Assembly: GCF_030867095.1 (NCBI RefSeq)
Contig: NC_081833.1
Location: forward strand, 70,831,895-70,895,894
DNA: 64,000 nt
Source of the DNA: Alligator mississippiensis
Lineage: Eukaryota; Chordata; Crocodylia; Alligatoridae
Direction of reading: 5' to 3'
The position numbers and the translations under genes are program-made. Shown piece by piece: positions 1 to 11,339 of this stretch (position 1 is its first letter; every line of letters begins with the position of its first letter). The notes under the pieces were generated by a model. The model made no database searches. It worked only from the letters and a program-made list of their open reading frames with translations, and was not told the DNA's origin.

Positions 1-934
1 TGGCCCCCCAACTCGGCACTGATCAGGACAGGGCAGTTTTTTCACCGCGTGTGCCGGCAGTATGTTGGGGGCTAGGGGTGCACTAAGCTGCGGCATAAAA
101 GTATGGGAGTGGATATGGGGGCTTTTGGCCAAGGCCTGCCCACAAATTGTGTCCCCCCCACACTTAGGAGGCACCAGTCACCCCTGCTAAAATGCATCTA
201 CTGTTACCTACCTGCCATAATGACACCAACTGACTGATTCAAGCAGCAGATAGACATCTAATTTGCAATTACTCATTCAATTACCACACTACAAATTACA
301 CAACCGGTAGAGGCAATCATACATGCATATTAAGTGTATGGATTTTCACGGGCATAATTGTTACTATCTGGCCCTCCATATATTCAACACTTTTAAAAAA
401 ATAGCAATTAACAAAAATATGATCTGCAATGAGGACAATGGGGATTGCAAATGTGTTTTAGATGAAAGTATGTAACACAGGAAACCCTCACAACTGTTAA
501 ATGCCAAAAGCAATCTCTTATCTTCTAATCTGTGTTGCTTGCTGAATGCAAACAACCCAAGGATTGCTTCAGTAATGGACAATTGAGCTGTGGTCAGGCA
601 CTAAAAAAACAGCAAACTTTAAACAGTTGGTCATAAATATAAAATCAGAGCAATATGAAAACACTGGGGAGGTGAAATAGGGTATTTGCTCTGAAAGGTC
701 TTAGCTCATAGGCATCCTCTGCCTCTAATAAGGCAGTAAAGGAGGACATATAATGGTCAAGTATTTTCTAAATAACTGCTTACCAAATCGCGTTGATGCG
801 GATGGCAATCAATTATATTGTTTTCCCTGTAGAGAAATGCCCAAATATGGAGAGCTATAATCTGTGTCAAGATTCCTCCTCCACTCTCATTAATGTTTTC
901 CTACTGTGGCAAGCACACTTATTATTATCTGTAA
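1..934. other. Unassigned AT-rich sequence
   Basis: No gene or clear repeat is recognised here. Open frames are short and begin or end arbitrarily, with no recognisable domain and no splice-site framing. Confidence 0.5.
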
Positions 935-1033
935 GTATACAGTGTCTAGTAGCCCCAATCACTGACCAGGCACTCACTGTGCTAGGTGCTGTATCAACAC
1001 AGCGATTTCGTTGCCAAAAGGCTTACAATTAAG
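935..1033 (+). repeat. Old amniote interspersed repeat fragment
   Basis: The stretch contains a phrase around 'gtgctaggtgctgtatcaac' preceded by 'agccccaatcactgaccagg'. It resembles a repeat tail common in birds, turtles and crocodilians (a LINE/SINE 3' part ending in a 'cactgtgctaggcactgta' motif). The match is from memory of the repeat type, not from a search. The copy is short and diverged, and no target duplication is seen. Confidence 0.5.
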
Positions 1034-1228
1034 CCTCAAAGTAGACATAACAGATGGATACAGACCCACTGGGCAATGCCAGGAAACCATGAGATCATGT
1101 TGGTCAGCAAGATAGACAGCGATGACAGCTGTTTAGCAGCTTTCAAGGTTTTGTAAGCATTGCAGTAAAGAAGAACTTCAAGAAGGGGTTTACAGGAGAA
1201 AAACGAAGTGGTTTTGCAGATGCTAACA

Positions 1229-1415
1229 CAGGAGCGTGCAATTATTTTGGGTGGAGGGCCGCTTACTGAGTTTCGGCAAGCCATCAAGGGCTGCAGGACA
1301 GGCAGCCAGGGGCAGAAACACATTAATTTTCTAAATTTTTTAGGGGCCCTGCAGGCTGGATAGAATGGCCTGGCGGGCCACATCCGGCCCTCGGGCTGCA
1401 TTTTGCCCACCCCTG
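1229..1415 (-). mobile_element. 187-bp non-autonomous hAT-like MITE, copy A
   Basis: The element is bounded by a perfect 8-bp direct repeat TGCTAACA at 1221-1228 and 1416-1423, the target-site length expected of hAT transposons. Its ends form an imperfect terminal inverted repeat (CAGGAGCGTGCAA at the left, CAGGGGTGGGCAA read inward from the right). It is GC-rich and has no transposase coding capacity, so it must have been moved in trans. A second ungapped copy of the same 187-bp length lies at 11378-11564 in the opposite orientation, with about 20 mismatches by eye. The open frames crossing it are not genes. Boundaries are strong; the hAT assignment is inferred from target-site length and end sequence. 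Confidence 0.88.
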
Positions 1416-1423
1416 TGCTAACA

Positions 1424-2419
1424 GAACACTCTTGCCCAGCACCAAGGGCAGCGCCAGAGAGAAAATCGAGGTGCTTGTTTGAAAATCTAACGGTTGAATA
1501 ATGGAGAACAGCAACATGGGCTGATTGGTGACAGGAGTCAACATCTCGACAATAATAGGTACAGCGAGGATAGGTTAGGAAGGGCTTGACAGTGAAGCAA
1601 ATCCCTCAAAATATCTCCGCCTTCTTTAAAATGGGGCCAGGGACTAACTGGATCATACTTTCTGTTTATATAGTTAGGTATCACATCACCTCTGATAACA
1701 TAATGCATGCCTCAAAAGCATGTGGAGTAGCCATACCATATAAAAGTAATTAGGAAATATAACAGAGAGATATCTATTCATGCTAGCATGTAGGGTATTT
1801 GAGGGAAAAGACAGGGGAGAAAGCAAGGACATAAGACACCTTTGTAAGTGCTAAAGTGATCCATTTTCAACTTCAAAAGAACCGTTTTTTGGGGAGTTTA
1901 ACTATAAGTCCTTAAAATAATAACTTTTGCACGGGAAAAGAAAAGCAAACAAACAAAAAATCCTCATTTCTTTCATGGCTTCAGATAGTGCAGCCTGTCA
2001 GGAAAGCACAAGTCGTTTTTAAAGGATGCTAAGTTCGGCCGCTAAACTACCAAAAGATGCCAAGTTTTGTTTCATTTTGCCCTTGAAGTTCACAAACTTT
2101 AAAATGGATCAAACAATATAATCTCCAGTTATACAAGATCTCCCTAGGCTGAGACCCGGTACACGAACTTTCAAGTCTTTACGGTGTAGTTATATATCAA
2201 CTATGAATTAAGACCCTGTCAGAACTTCTGCCAAAACAGCACTAGTGGGTGCCACTATTATTATATATTGTTATTATGCACTTACTGGCTTCAAAATTGA
2301 ATTTCTTTCATTCCTAGCATCAGTGCAGTTGCTTGGGAATGACACCCATTAGCAGAGATACTTTTATGTAACCAAGGGCAGGCAAACACATACACGGTGA
2401 TTTTTTTTTTTTTGGTTTG
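1424..2419. other. Unassigned sequence
   Basis: AT-rich, without a recognisable gene. It carries short A-rich runs and a T-run near 2400-2413 that adjoins the CR1 fragment which follows. Confidence 0.45.
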
Positions 2420-2515
2420 TACATTAATAAATTCATAAATCTCAAAGCTAGAATGACCATTACACCATCTAGTTTGACCTCCTGTATAGCACAGGTGCTA
2501 GAATTATTGAACAAA
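2420..2515 (-). repeat. CR1 LINE 3' end fragment, degraded
   Basis: Read on the plus strand, 'aattcataaatctcaaagc' followed by 'gaccattacaccatctag' and 'tttgacctcctgtatagca' is the inverted 3' terminal region of a CR1 element. The first phrase is a decayed form of the short 'attcatag' tail repeats. It is only about 100 bp long and much more diverged than the CR1 at 12.2 kb, so it is an old, 5'-truncated insertion without coding sequence. Confidence 0.7.
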
Positions 2516-2803
2516 ATAGCTGTTCTGTTGTTGTGGAAGTGCTAACACTTTCTTTTTTTCATAGGCACAAGTTAAGCAAACTCACTCCAAGAAAAGAAAA
2601 AAAACCCCCAAGAGCCTGAAGTTTTCAAAAGTAAAAGTAGCAGAGAGACTATTGTTTGGCAGCTGCAAAACTTTAGTTTGCCAAAAAAAGTTGGAGAGTT
2701 ATGTGTTTATCTACCGAACGTGTATATGCAATTGTCGGTCTCCATGTATAACGAAAATATGCAGGTGCCTCCTTTAGGCTTCTCAGGAAATGTCATTATA
2801 AAT

Positions 2804-2897
2804 TATATAATTATATCTAATATATATTAGATATAATTATATCTAATATATTATATATATATTATATATAATATATATATATATATATATAATTATA
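2804..2897. repeat. AT microsatellite, partly palindromic
   Basis: A run of TA dinucleotides interspersed with 'tataattatatctaatat' motifs. Because the motif is nearly its own complement, the tract could extrude as a hairpin. It is followed by a short CATTT repeat (about 2899-2913). Confidence 0.9.
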
Positions 2898-3026
2898 TTT
2901 CATTTCATTTCATTTCCCCTCCCCCCTGAAGAGTTAAACCTTATTGAAGAGGACAAGCAACCTAGATGTCAATAAGGATATAAAACACTTACGTTTATAA
3001 ACATAGCTACTCTCTTAGCATGTGGC

Positions 3027-3514
3027 GGGCATCTACATATGCGCTTTACTGCAGAGTTGACTAATTAGCTACTTGATAAAACAACAATGTCTACACATGC
3101 ACACCATTAGGCCAGAGTAAACTAATTAACTCTGCCAGAGGATAGCATTGCCAGACACAAGTATTATCCTATGGTGGAGTTATTTGGTGTGCCGCAATGC
3201 GTTTGTAGATGGCGACCGGGGCTGGCTGGGGCACGAGGGTGCTACAGTGCAAGTACTACCTGCTGACTACCCCTGCACTGTAGCATGCTTGTGCCCCAGT
3301 CAGCCCCTCCATACCACAGTGAGCCAGGATGGAGCAGCCCCAAGCTGGCAGGCTGACCCCACCAGGACCCCTGCTGACTGTGGCTACACTGCCCCGACTC
3401 AAAGTGCTGTGGTCCCGGGCTCACTTGTAAATGCTGCGCCTTGGAGCAATAAACCCCAGCATGAACTGTGCCAGAGTTTATTCAGGCGGACTAATTTCAC
3501 ATGTAGATGCACCC
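3027..3514. mobile_element. Foldback / TIR DNA element, non-autonomous
   Basis: The left end begins GGGCATCTACATATG and the right end, read inward on the other strand, begins GGGTGCATCTACATGTG, so the two ends form an imperfect terminal inverted repeat about 490 bp apart. Near the middle, a separate inverted repeat (3219-3252 against 3271-3308, with a loop of about 18 bases) could form a long hairpin. No transposase is encoded, and the 123-aa frame across it is chance. No clean target duplication was found, so the superfamily is left open (PIF/Harbinger-like is a guess). Confidence 0.55.
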
Positions 3515-5854
3515 ACTGATGAGTAAGTTTCCAAAGACAGATGCTTACACGTACCTTCAAAACAGACATATGCAAATACATATTTATACATTTAAATACC
3601 ATAGGCAAATGTTGATTGGACATGTGCAGTGGATTGTGACCAATATGTAGGTGCCTAAGTTGGCTCCAATGCTGACAAATAAAAACTATAGTTCAGTTCA
3701 TCCCTCTCTACCTTGACAGTGTACAAACCCATCGGCTATTTACCTACCATTTGTGTCATATGCTTCGCAAGGGTAGGACGTTCCAGCAGAAGGTCAGAAT
3801 TGCACTAGGGCAAGGGAAAACTGTTATTTGTTTCCTCCTTCTAGGCTCGACAGTAGGGATTCACTACTCACACTGGTGAATACTTAGTGTACTCTAAGAG
3901 TACTGCAAGTAGTACTCCTACTGACATCAGTGAAGACTCCACCTAAGTACCCTTCACTGCAATGGTTGCATGCTGTTTAGTTTGTGATAAACTGAACTCT
4001 AATTTGGTATAATTTTGGAGCCAACCCGAGCACTGGCCTTTTTGCTTGCAACCATGGCATATGACCAACTCATATTTGCATACATAGCCTTAAATGTATA
4101 AGTACACGTTTGCATATGCATATTTTGCAGGTGCCTGTTAGCTCTGTACCTGCAAAACCTCCCCATTGGTATGCTAGGGTTTCTTCCTGAGCATCTGTGA
4201 TAATGCGACTTTGTAACAAACAGCAAGGAGACAACCCAGAGGTGCGAACCTTAGGTCGGTAAAATGCAGATTCCCTGAAACATCTTGAATACCAACAAGG
4301 TTGACTTTGCTCACGATCTTTCCAAAGTGTCTGAAGCAGAAGTTTCAGGCAGTTTTCCAACTGCACATTCTCAGGCTGACCCTCACACAATAAGAGCTCC
4401 TTTCTGGTCTTTTGGACATAAAGATCTCATTGTTCTGCAGTTAGTTCATAATTATCTCTCAATTACATTGTTACACAGTTTCCTGGTTACATGCCGTGCT
4501 GCAACCCAGAGGTGGCTGCATTGCATTGAAGATATATATGCACACATACATATTTCAGCTGTGCAGCGTTTCACAGTCTGTCGAAGTCTTGAGCCAATTC
4601 TGATGCCTCATCCTGTGCTTCTGCCTTCTGAGGCAATGTTCTACATCTGTGGTGCTTGGGGCAACACAATCCGATGACAAAAGGATACAGAAGTACAGCT
4701 GGCTGGGAACTCTGCAAGGAAATTAGAAACTGCTGATTTGAACTGAAACGTTTGGTGGACACATTACTGGCATTGAGCATTTGCTATTGAAACTCAGACA
4801 TGTTTCCAATGGAAGCATGCCTGCTTGGGAGCCTCAACTTCTAGAGTCTGTAGCTCTACCCCAGGGGCAGGGCGGGGACGGGACAGGAAAGGGGGGGCCA
4901 TCAGGAAAGAGACTCTCAGCCCCAGATAGCAGAAAACCAGGAACCCCCATGCTTGAATTAAGGCCCGTGGATCCTTTGCTCTTAGGATTGCTCTGGCATC
5001 CTAGAGACCCCTCCCTTTTGTTTTGGTGGGGGTGGTGGGCCGAGGGAATCTAACTAAAATATTTGGATTTTTCCAAAGGGGAAAAAAAGCCACAAATTCC
5101 TTTCCATGGGACTTTTCATTTTTTTAAATCTTTGTTTCAATTGGAACATTTAAAAAAACGAAATATCGTTATTTCCTGTTGAGTAAAAAATTGGAGTTTT
5201 AGCCAGGTCTAGCTTTGATTTTAAAAGTTCTTGCCCATGTCCTTTAGCATTCGACCCACAGATGCCGGTCAGTCTTTGCTTTTTTGTCGTCTTCACATCT
5301 CCTGCTTTTCTTATATTGCCTTTTCCTTCTCTCATTAGCATTTAAATGGTCCTCAAAATTCTACCCTGATTTTACAGAAACTTTTACCCCAGGACTTCCC
5401 TAATTACTTGTGCCTCCCCTTCTATTTTCTTTTGCATTGTTAGCAGTAAGAAGAGAGATGCAGAAATCACTCTGTCCCTGAAATGCAGCTCTTTAGCATG
5501 AACCTTTTCTTTTGATGCCTTATTTCCCCCCAGCTCTCAGGGTCGGCTCTCAGAACTCCCTCTTGAATCTCTTCTTGGAGAAAGAAAAGAAAATGCAAGA
5601 GCACATGCTCCTGAGTAGGCCATTCTGTTCACAGAAAATGATGACAGGAATAAAAATAAATTGTATAACTCTGACACACACTCATTTTGAAAGAGCTGAT
5701 GAGAGTCAAGCCATTTGAAACAAAAGTGAAAAGGCGATTTAAGCAGGAGGGCAATCAGCATAGATCCAAAGAAACTTCAGCTGATAAAGCCTCAGCCAAA
5801 AGAACCTCAGAGTGAGAAAGGTAACAGCAGAAGCAACAATGAAAAGCAAAAGTC
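3515..5854. other. Unassigned sequence
   Basis: No gene or confident repeat is recognised. The longest frames (106-130 aa at 4.07-4.68 kb) overlap each other on opposite strands, contain no recognised domain and are treated as chance. A G-rich patch lies at 4860-5045. Confidence 0.45.
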
Positions 5855-6298
5855 TAGAGACCTACTGAAATCACAATTTCATGATTTTCATGGAAACTGC
5901 AATTTTGGGCAGGCTCCGCAAAGAAGCTTGGGCTCCATGAAAAAGCGTGGGCTCTGCACTTTTGGTGGGCTTCCTGAAAAAAGAAAAAATTACCAAAAAT
6001 AAAATGCTGGCTCCCAGGAAGTCCTCTTGGCCACAGCCCACCAGAGGAATAAGGGGAAGGAGGGGGGGGAGAGGATGACAAGATGGTTGCAACCCCTGCC
6101 TCTCACTGCTGATTGGCTTCAAAGGCTGTCCATCATACAACCAGTCAAAAGTGAGGCATGGGATTACCAGGGCCTCTTGGCCAGAGGCATGGGGGGAGGA
6201 GGAGAGGCCTCTGTGCTCATCCCACAAAAAAGGCTGCCAGCCCTGTGGTCTGCCCGCAAAATCGGCTGGCAGCCACCTCGATTTCGGTAGACCCCCTA
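5855..6298. mobile_element. Candidate TIR DNA element, about 444 bp
   Basis: The left end reads TAGAGACCTACTGAAATC and the right end, read inward on the complementary strand, reads TAGGGGGTCTACCGAAATC. These match well with one gap. The interior is GC-rich compared with its flanks and has no transposase, and the frames of 87 and 164 aa inside it overlap on opposite strands. The 8-bp flanks (caaaagtc and catatgct) match at only about half the positions, so the target duplication is decayed or the boundary is slightly wrong. hAT-like is the best guess. Confidence 0.5.
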
Positions 6299-7273
6299 CA
6301 TATGCTGTAATTGCAAGAACTTTTTCTTTCAGGAAGGGACAAAGCAAAAAAGGTTTTCTTCTCAAACAAATGCTAAAGAGAAACCTGATCAGATAATCTG
6401 ACTTACCCTTTGCCCATAAGAATAGGAGGACACTCAGAATTCACCCAAATGAATAGATTTATCCCACTGCGCCTTGTGCACACAGCCTGTGGAACAGGCT
6501 TTAACTTGATTGAGGGGGAAATGCTCATTTGTATGAATAAGAACTAGGATTAGAGGTTACAATCACATATATGCATTTCACAGTTTCATAAAATGAGTAT
6601 TTGTGCAAGTTGTTCGAGCCTTATGCAAACAAGACGTAGACAAGTAAGAAGAACTGCATAGAAAAACAAGATTCGTCCGTTGTGAATATTACTGAATTAG
6701 AGTCCCTGGAAGTATGTCCAGAGGATTGTATCCAAACAAGAAAACCTAGAACAGGCACTCTTCCAAGGGTTGTGCCCATTGCTCACGGAGGTTAACTGAA
6801 AGACTCCCACTACTGTAATGGATATTGGATTAGGCCTTCAGAAAGGAAATACAATGATCACACTTAATATCAAGTACCGAGCGTCAGGCAATCACCAAGT
6901 ATTGGAGAACATTCGACTCAGACAAAGATTACAATCTGTCAAATTAAATGTGCCTGAGCAAATCCTCTCATGCCGCCGCTCTGAAACGTTTAAAATAGCT
7001 GTACTTTTCTTATCATTCAAGTCTACCACAAGGTGCAAGAGGACAGTCGGATATTGCTTCATTTTCAAAAGGAAAGCAAGCCATATTATTGGCTATTTTT
7101 TTGTGCAAACAGAGAGACTGTCTCCAGGAAAGCCATTGATGCTTCTTTACAGACTAGTACCCATTTCCCCCTCCATAAATGGACAGCTTCACACTTCCCA
7201 CTTACATACACTGGTCCTTATTCTTTCCTCCCTTGCTATGGTATAAATCAACCAAGATCAACTGAATTGAAGA
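6299..7273. other. Unassigned sequence
   Basis: No gene or confident repeat is seen. A 142-aa frame at 6818-7246 shows no recognisable domain or splice signals and overlaps another frame, so it is not called. Confidence 0.45.
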
Positions 7274-7967
7274 TGTTAGGATGACTGTATTTGGATCTTG
7301 GGGAGCACTGGATTTGCAGCTGAATAAAGGCTTTTATCTGTGTCTCAGCAAAAGCTGCTGGTCACAAGGCAGAATGATGTATGAAAAGTAACTTTGCAAA
7401 TGCTTAAGCAGGCAGTTTCCTAACAATGGGATAGTGTGTAGGATATACGGTGTAAGGAGAACAAGATGCAGCCCACCAGGTATCGTCGGGAGATAAAGCA
7501 GAAGTAAGACCTTGGAGATGAAGAAGGAGCCAGCAAAAAAACCAGAAAGAACCAGCAAGTGACCGCAGGAAGCCGGGGTCAAAATCTTAGGCATGTGCTC
7601 TTAGCAAAGAGGCATGAAAATGAATGAAATGCATAGGCAATCCCATGCTAATGAAGTCAACAGAGGCAGAGCTTGAGATAGAAAGAGATATGGGTGGAAT
7701 CAAAGGAGGGGCGAAGGTGGAGCAAATGTTAATGAGCATGAACCAAGGTGTATAAATGTGGAAAGAACTATTGTTCGGCACAGGTCCCCTGGCTCACGGG
7801 CTGTGTGTCTGTGCCCGAAGCTGTCTCCATTTTGAATAATGCTGTTGTGAGCAATGTGTGCTGGTGTTTGCTCCCTGCTTGCTCTGGCTAATGAGTTACA
7901 GGATCCATGAGCAATTGGCTTGTCGTCTCCCTAGTTGTGTGGCGCCGCACGGAGTCGGGGTCTAACA
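7274..7967 (+). mobile_element. Possible solo LTR (endogenous retrovirus-like)
   Basis: The right part looks like an LTR. A TATA-like 'gtataaatg' lies at about 7750, an AATAAT polyadenylation-like signal at about 7835, and a GC-rich U5-like segment ends in GTCTAACA. The matching start TGTTAGGA at 7274 would give TG...CA ends with a 6-bp inverted repeat and a length of 694 bp. The flanks do not form a convincing 4-6 bp duplication, so the left boundary is uncertain. No internal viral genes are nearby, which would fit a solo LTR. Confidence 0.4.
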
Positions 7968-9190
7968 TCAGACATTAGCAAAAACAAGAAAAAAGAGAAA
8001 CACATGCATTTAAATTACTAGGACTTGCATAATGTATTAAGTTTAATAGACAGCACATTTTTACCTAAATTCTTATAGGATCTCCATGCTACCTACAAAA
8101 ATATATATAAAAATATACCTTATATTGCAAGGTATACAAGAACCTACAAAAATTATAAAGGGAACACACAAAGATGTAGTTCTCACTTTGGAGACTGATA
8201 TTTAGGGTGGAGCTCCAAATTGTTTGCTTCACGAAAAATTTTCTCATGTTCTTTTTTTACAATGAAAGAGCAAAAAGTAACACAAAATGTCATCCAAAGA
8301 AATCCATTAGCATTATGCGGCAAATGGATCAACAGACTTCCTAATGACTGTGGTAGACACATTTGTATCTGTAGTATCAAGGAAAGGTATAATTCTCTAT
8401 TCTTTTTAAAGTATGCTTCAACTATCCCTTAAAGCTTCTACAAAGCAGAATTCAGGATTTTGCTGAGATGTTAAATAATACTTTGAAAATATTTTAAGAT
8501 TCATTTCCCACTAAGTGCCAAACTACGTTTTCAGAAAAAGGATGTAAATTCATACTGAGAATTTAAGTAATGTATTTGTAAGAGAACAGCAGAGAGCCAC
8601 ATTTCTTTTGTAGTGACACATTAGCCTTCTCATAGCAGTATGCTGAAGGGAGGGGAAAAAAACCCTCTTGGATATGAAGGGACACAAAGAAAAGCTTTAC
8701 AGGTTTTTCTCCTCCCCACTACTGTTTATTTGCATTCATAAAAGCCCTTTAAAGTAAAGTGATTATAAAATAGAGGATGTTTAGGATCCTCAATATCTCC
8801 AGCCCTGTTCTGTTCTCATCCTAGGACAGATGTGGTGACTTATAAATTTGATCGAAGATCACAGACGGGTGGCCAAAGATAATTCAACAATGTACTTTCA
8901 GGGTCAGCTCAAACTACGGCGCAGGAATGCTGGTTTGTTTTATAGTGATCAACAGATCCCAACAGATACCAGAGATGCGACCTGTTTGGATTTCTAGCAG
9001 GAAAACTCTGGTATTGTCAAAAACAGGGCGATAGTTTTGTGTATGTGTTGACTTTTAATGGAGACTCAACTTGGGTAGAATATGGTTTTCTCAACCTATA
9101 AAAAAAAATTCCCATTCAGTACTGGAGTGAACCAGAATCTTTCATACTTTTCCATGGGAAAAAAAAAAGTGTGAGAACTTGAATATCCCA
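7968..9190. other. Unassigned AT-rich sequence
   Basis: No gene or confident repeat is recognised. It has short A-runs and a small AT-rich tandem stretch near 8100-8125. Confidence 0.45.
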
Positions 9191-9194
9191 TAGA

Positions 9195-9420
9195 AACCAG
9201 CAGTTTAGTGGTCACAGAGCTTACCCGGGATGCGACAAACCCAACCTAATATTCCTGGTCTGCCTTATTCAGATCAGAGGTTTAAACCCCAGTCTCCCAC
9301 TAATGCTACTAGGCATTTGAGATCAGCCTTTCTTCATCACTCATGCGGAAACTCTTCCACTTCCTACACTAAAATCCCGGATTCCTTATCCCCCGCACCA
9401 ATGAAGTGGTTGTGAGATAA
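9195..9420 (+). repeat. tRNA-derived SINE relic
   Basis: A box-A-like 'tagtggtcacagagc' at about 9208 is followed by a box-B-like 'gaggtttaaaccccagtctc' at about 9277. This spacing and wording fit a reptilian tRNA-derived SINE head. The copy is diverged and split by extra sequence between the boxes, so it is unlikely to be a functional tRNA: no cloverleaf can be closed. Confidence 0.5.
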
Positions 9421-9729
9421 GGGGCTGTAAATTAGCTGTGCGTACGTATAGTCGGCGCAGCAAAGAGCTGTACACAACTGCTGAGGGGACCCAGCTGTTT
9501 GCTGTGGCTTTTATTTCAAAGGGTCTTCTTCTCTGTTTAGCTGGGCAGGACCCAGAGGAGCTCCAGCTGAGTAGAGACATGGCAGTGTTTAAAGGAAAAT
9601 CCCAGTTAACACCTGCGTAGTTTGTCTTTGTTTGTGGCAGGTTGCTGAAATAAAGTGGGTTGTGAACCACCTGGATATGAATGATCAGGGGTTTCATGGA
9701 TAAACACTTGTTGGCCAAGACGAAGAGAG

Positions 9730-9875
9730 ACCGATTATAGCTCAGAGGCCAGAGCCCCCGAGAATGGGACCGAGGTTTAAGTCTCTGGCCTGGGGTCTTG
9801 AAACTGTCCTTCCCATCCCAGCTTAATGCCCTAACAGTTGGGCTGTTGGTTGTTTGGAAGTGGCTCTATCTCTTA
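9730..9875 (+). repeat. tRNA-derived SINE relic, second copy
   Basis: 'tatagctcagaggccagagc' (box-A-like, about 9738) and 'accgaggtttaagtctctgg' (box-B-like, about 9770) are followed by 'taatgccctaacagttgggc', which resembles the body of the same reptilian SINE type. It is diverged and non-functional. It lies about 0.5 kb from the similar relic at 9.2 kb and may be an independent insertion. Confidence 0.45.
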
Positions 9876-10257
9876 GTCTATTTTTGACCAGATATTCAAA
9901 ATGGTCCAAGGACACTCCAGGATCAAGAACTGCAGAGGAGTCAATAGAAATAGCATATGTATTGGTCATTATGGCCTGAAGATCAAAGTGCCTGAGGGTT
10001 GAATTCCAGGGAAACAAGAAAACAACCTTATACGTATGAAACTTGAGCTCACACTATAGGCAGAACAGGCAATACAGATTCTCCAAGGAAGATATCCTTA
10101 AGTAATGAAAAAATATTACACAATTGTAAAAGAAAATAAGGTAAATAGCCTGTGATTGCTAGCAACAAATAACTGCCTTTTTCTCTAGGTGAGTATATCG
10201 ACAACTTAACTCAGTCTAACCTCAGATTGTGAACCTGATTTTTTTTTTTTTTTTTTT
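9876..10257. other. Unassigned sequence ending in a T-run
   Basis: Nothing is recognised apart from a poly-T tract at about 10240-10258, which may be the inverted A-tail of an old retroposon. Confidence 0.4.
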
Positions 10258-10322
10258 TACTTACACCTGTGTAAATCAGGAGTAAATCCTCCGACCTCCA
10301 TTGAACTGCATCAGCAAAAAAA
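10258..10322. repeat. Old amniote repeat fragment
   Basis: 'ttacacctgtgtaaatcagg' followed by 'agtaaatcctccgacctcca' resembles a widespread bird/turtle/crocodilian repeat built on a 'cctgtgtaaatcaggagtaa' core. It is short and diverged, and the family assignment is from memory only. Confidence 0.45.
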
Positions 10323-11339
10323 AAATAATGGTGTGAGAATAAAAAATCAGATCCTACACTTATAGTCATTTTCCCTCAGCAAAAATCTTTCCTCTTAGGG
10401 TAAGCACCCTGAAACTCAAGTGGGTTATAACAAATGCACGGGAAAGATATGAAAGCATACTGTGCTCTGAAACATTTTTAGAAGTATAAATTACAAGCAC
10501 ATTAAAAATAGTTCCACTTAGTATCAGAGAAAGAGCCAATTCAGCTAAGTCAAATAGCATTTGAGGGTCTGAAATTCTCAGCACTTTTAAGTCTTGTTAG
10601 GTAAGTCTCCCTCCATACACTCCTTTTGCTGAGCTACTTCAAAGGCCTGTTATTACCGGTTTCTTCTTAAGAGCTTTAACCTATATAAAAACCCAGCTGC
10701 TTAAATATTTCTCGAACTTTTAGTAAACAAATACCTGCGCATATAGCACAGGCATCAATACTTCCTTGAAGAGAAGCAGTCTAAATGCAAACCTTTCTTA
10801 ACACTCCCTTCCCAATCACGTTGGCACTTGCTCATAGGTGCACACCTGTGGTTTTTTGACAATGCACTTGATTGTCTGTCTTCTCATATGAGTGTTATGA
10901 ATTTCTCCATTTGCATGGCTCCTGAATACTTTTATAATTATCTCACTGCCATCCATAAAGTCTACTTGTCCCCTTATTTAAATGGGCTAGATGTAACTGC
11001 AAAGAGCACCTGCGTACATAAAGAAGCCCTAAGAATGGAAGGCAAATAATGGGAGGAGACATTGATCTAGCCAATATTCCTACACGCTTTACATTGCAGC
11101 CTAGCCTTTAAACACTATGAAGAAATACAAGGCATGAATTTGTAGGCCACTGACATTTCAGTGGGGAGGGTTCTAAAAGGTTGGTATAAATGGATGGAAA
11201 TCTTGAAAAGTCATAAAGACCCTCTGATTTTAACAACCATCATTTGGACATTAATTTAGGCTCATAGATTTACTTAGAGATGCACTCTGTCCCTTGGAGT
11301 GTATCCACAAATACAATCTGTTTCAAAAGATAATTGTTT
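10323..11339. other. Unassigned AT-rich sequence
   Basis: No gene or confident repeat is recognised. Frames are under 75 aa and show no domain. Confidence 0.45.

Noticed and set aside
6818..7246. 142-aa open frame in AT-rich sequence
   Set aside because: No domain, overlapped by another frame, and no splice or start evidence.
9195..9875. Possible pair of tRNA genes
   Set aside because: Box-A and box-B wording is present, but spacing and pairing do not fit a cloverleaf, and the downstream sequence matches a SINE body.
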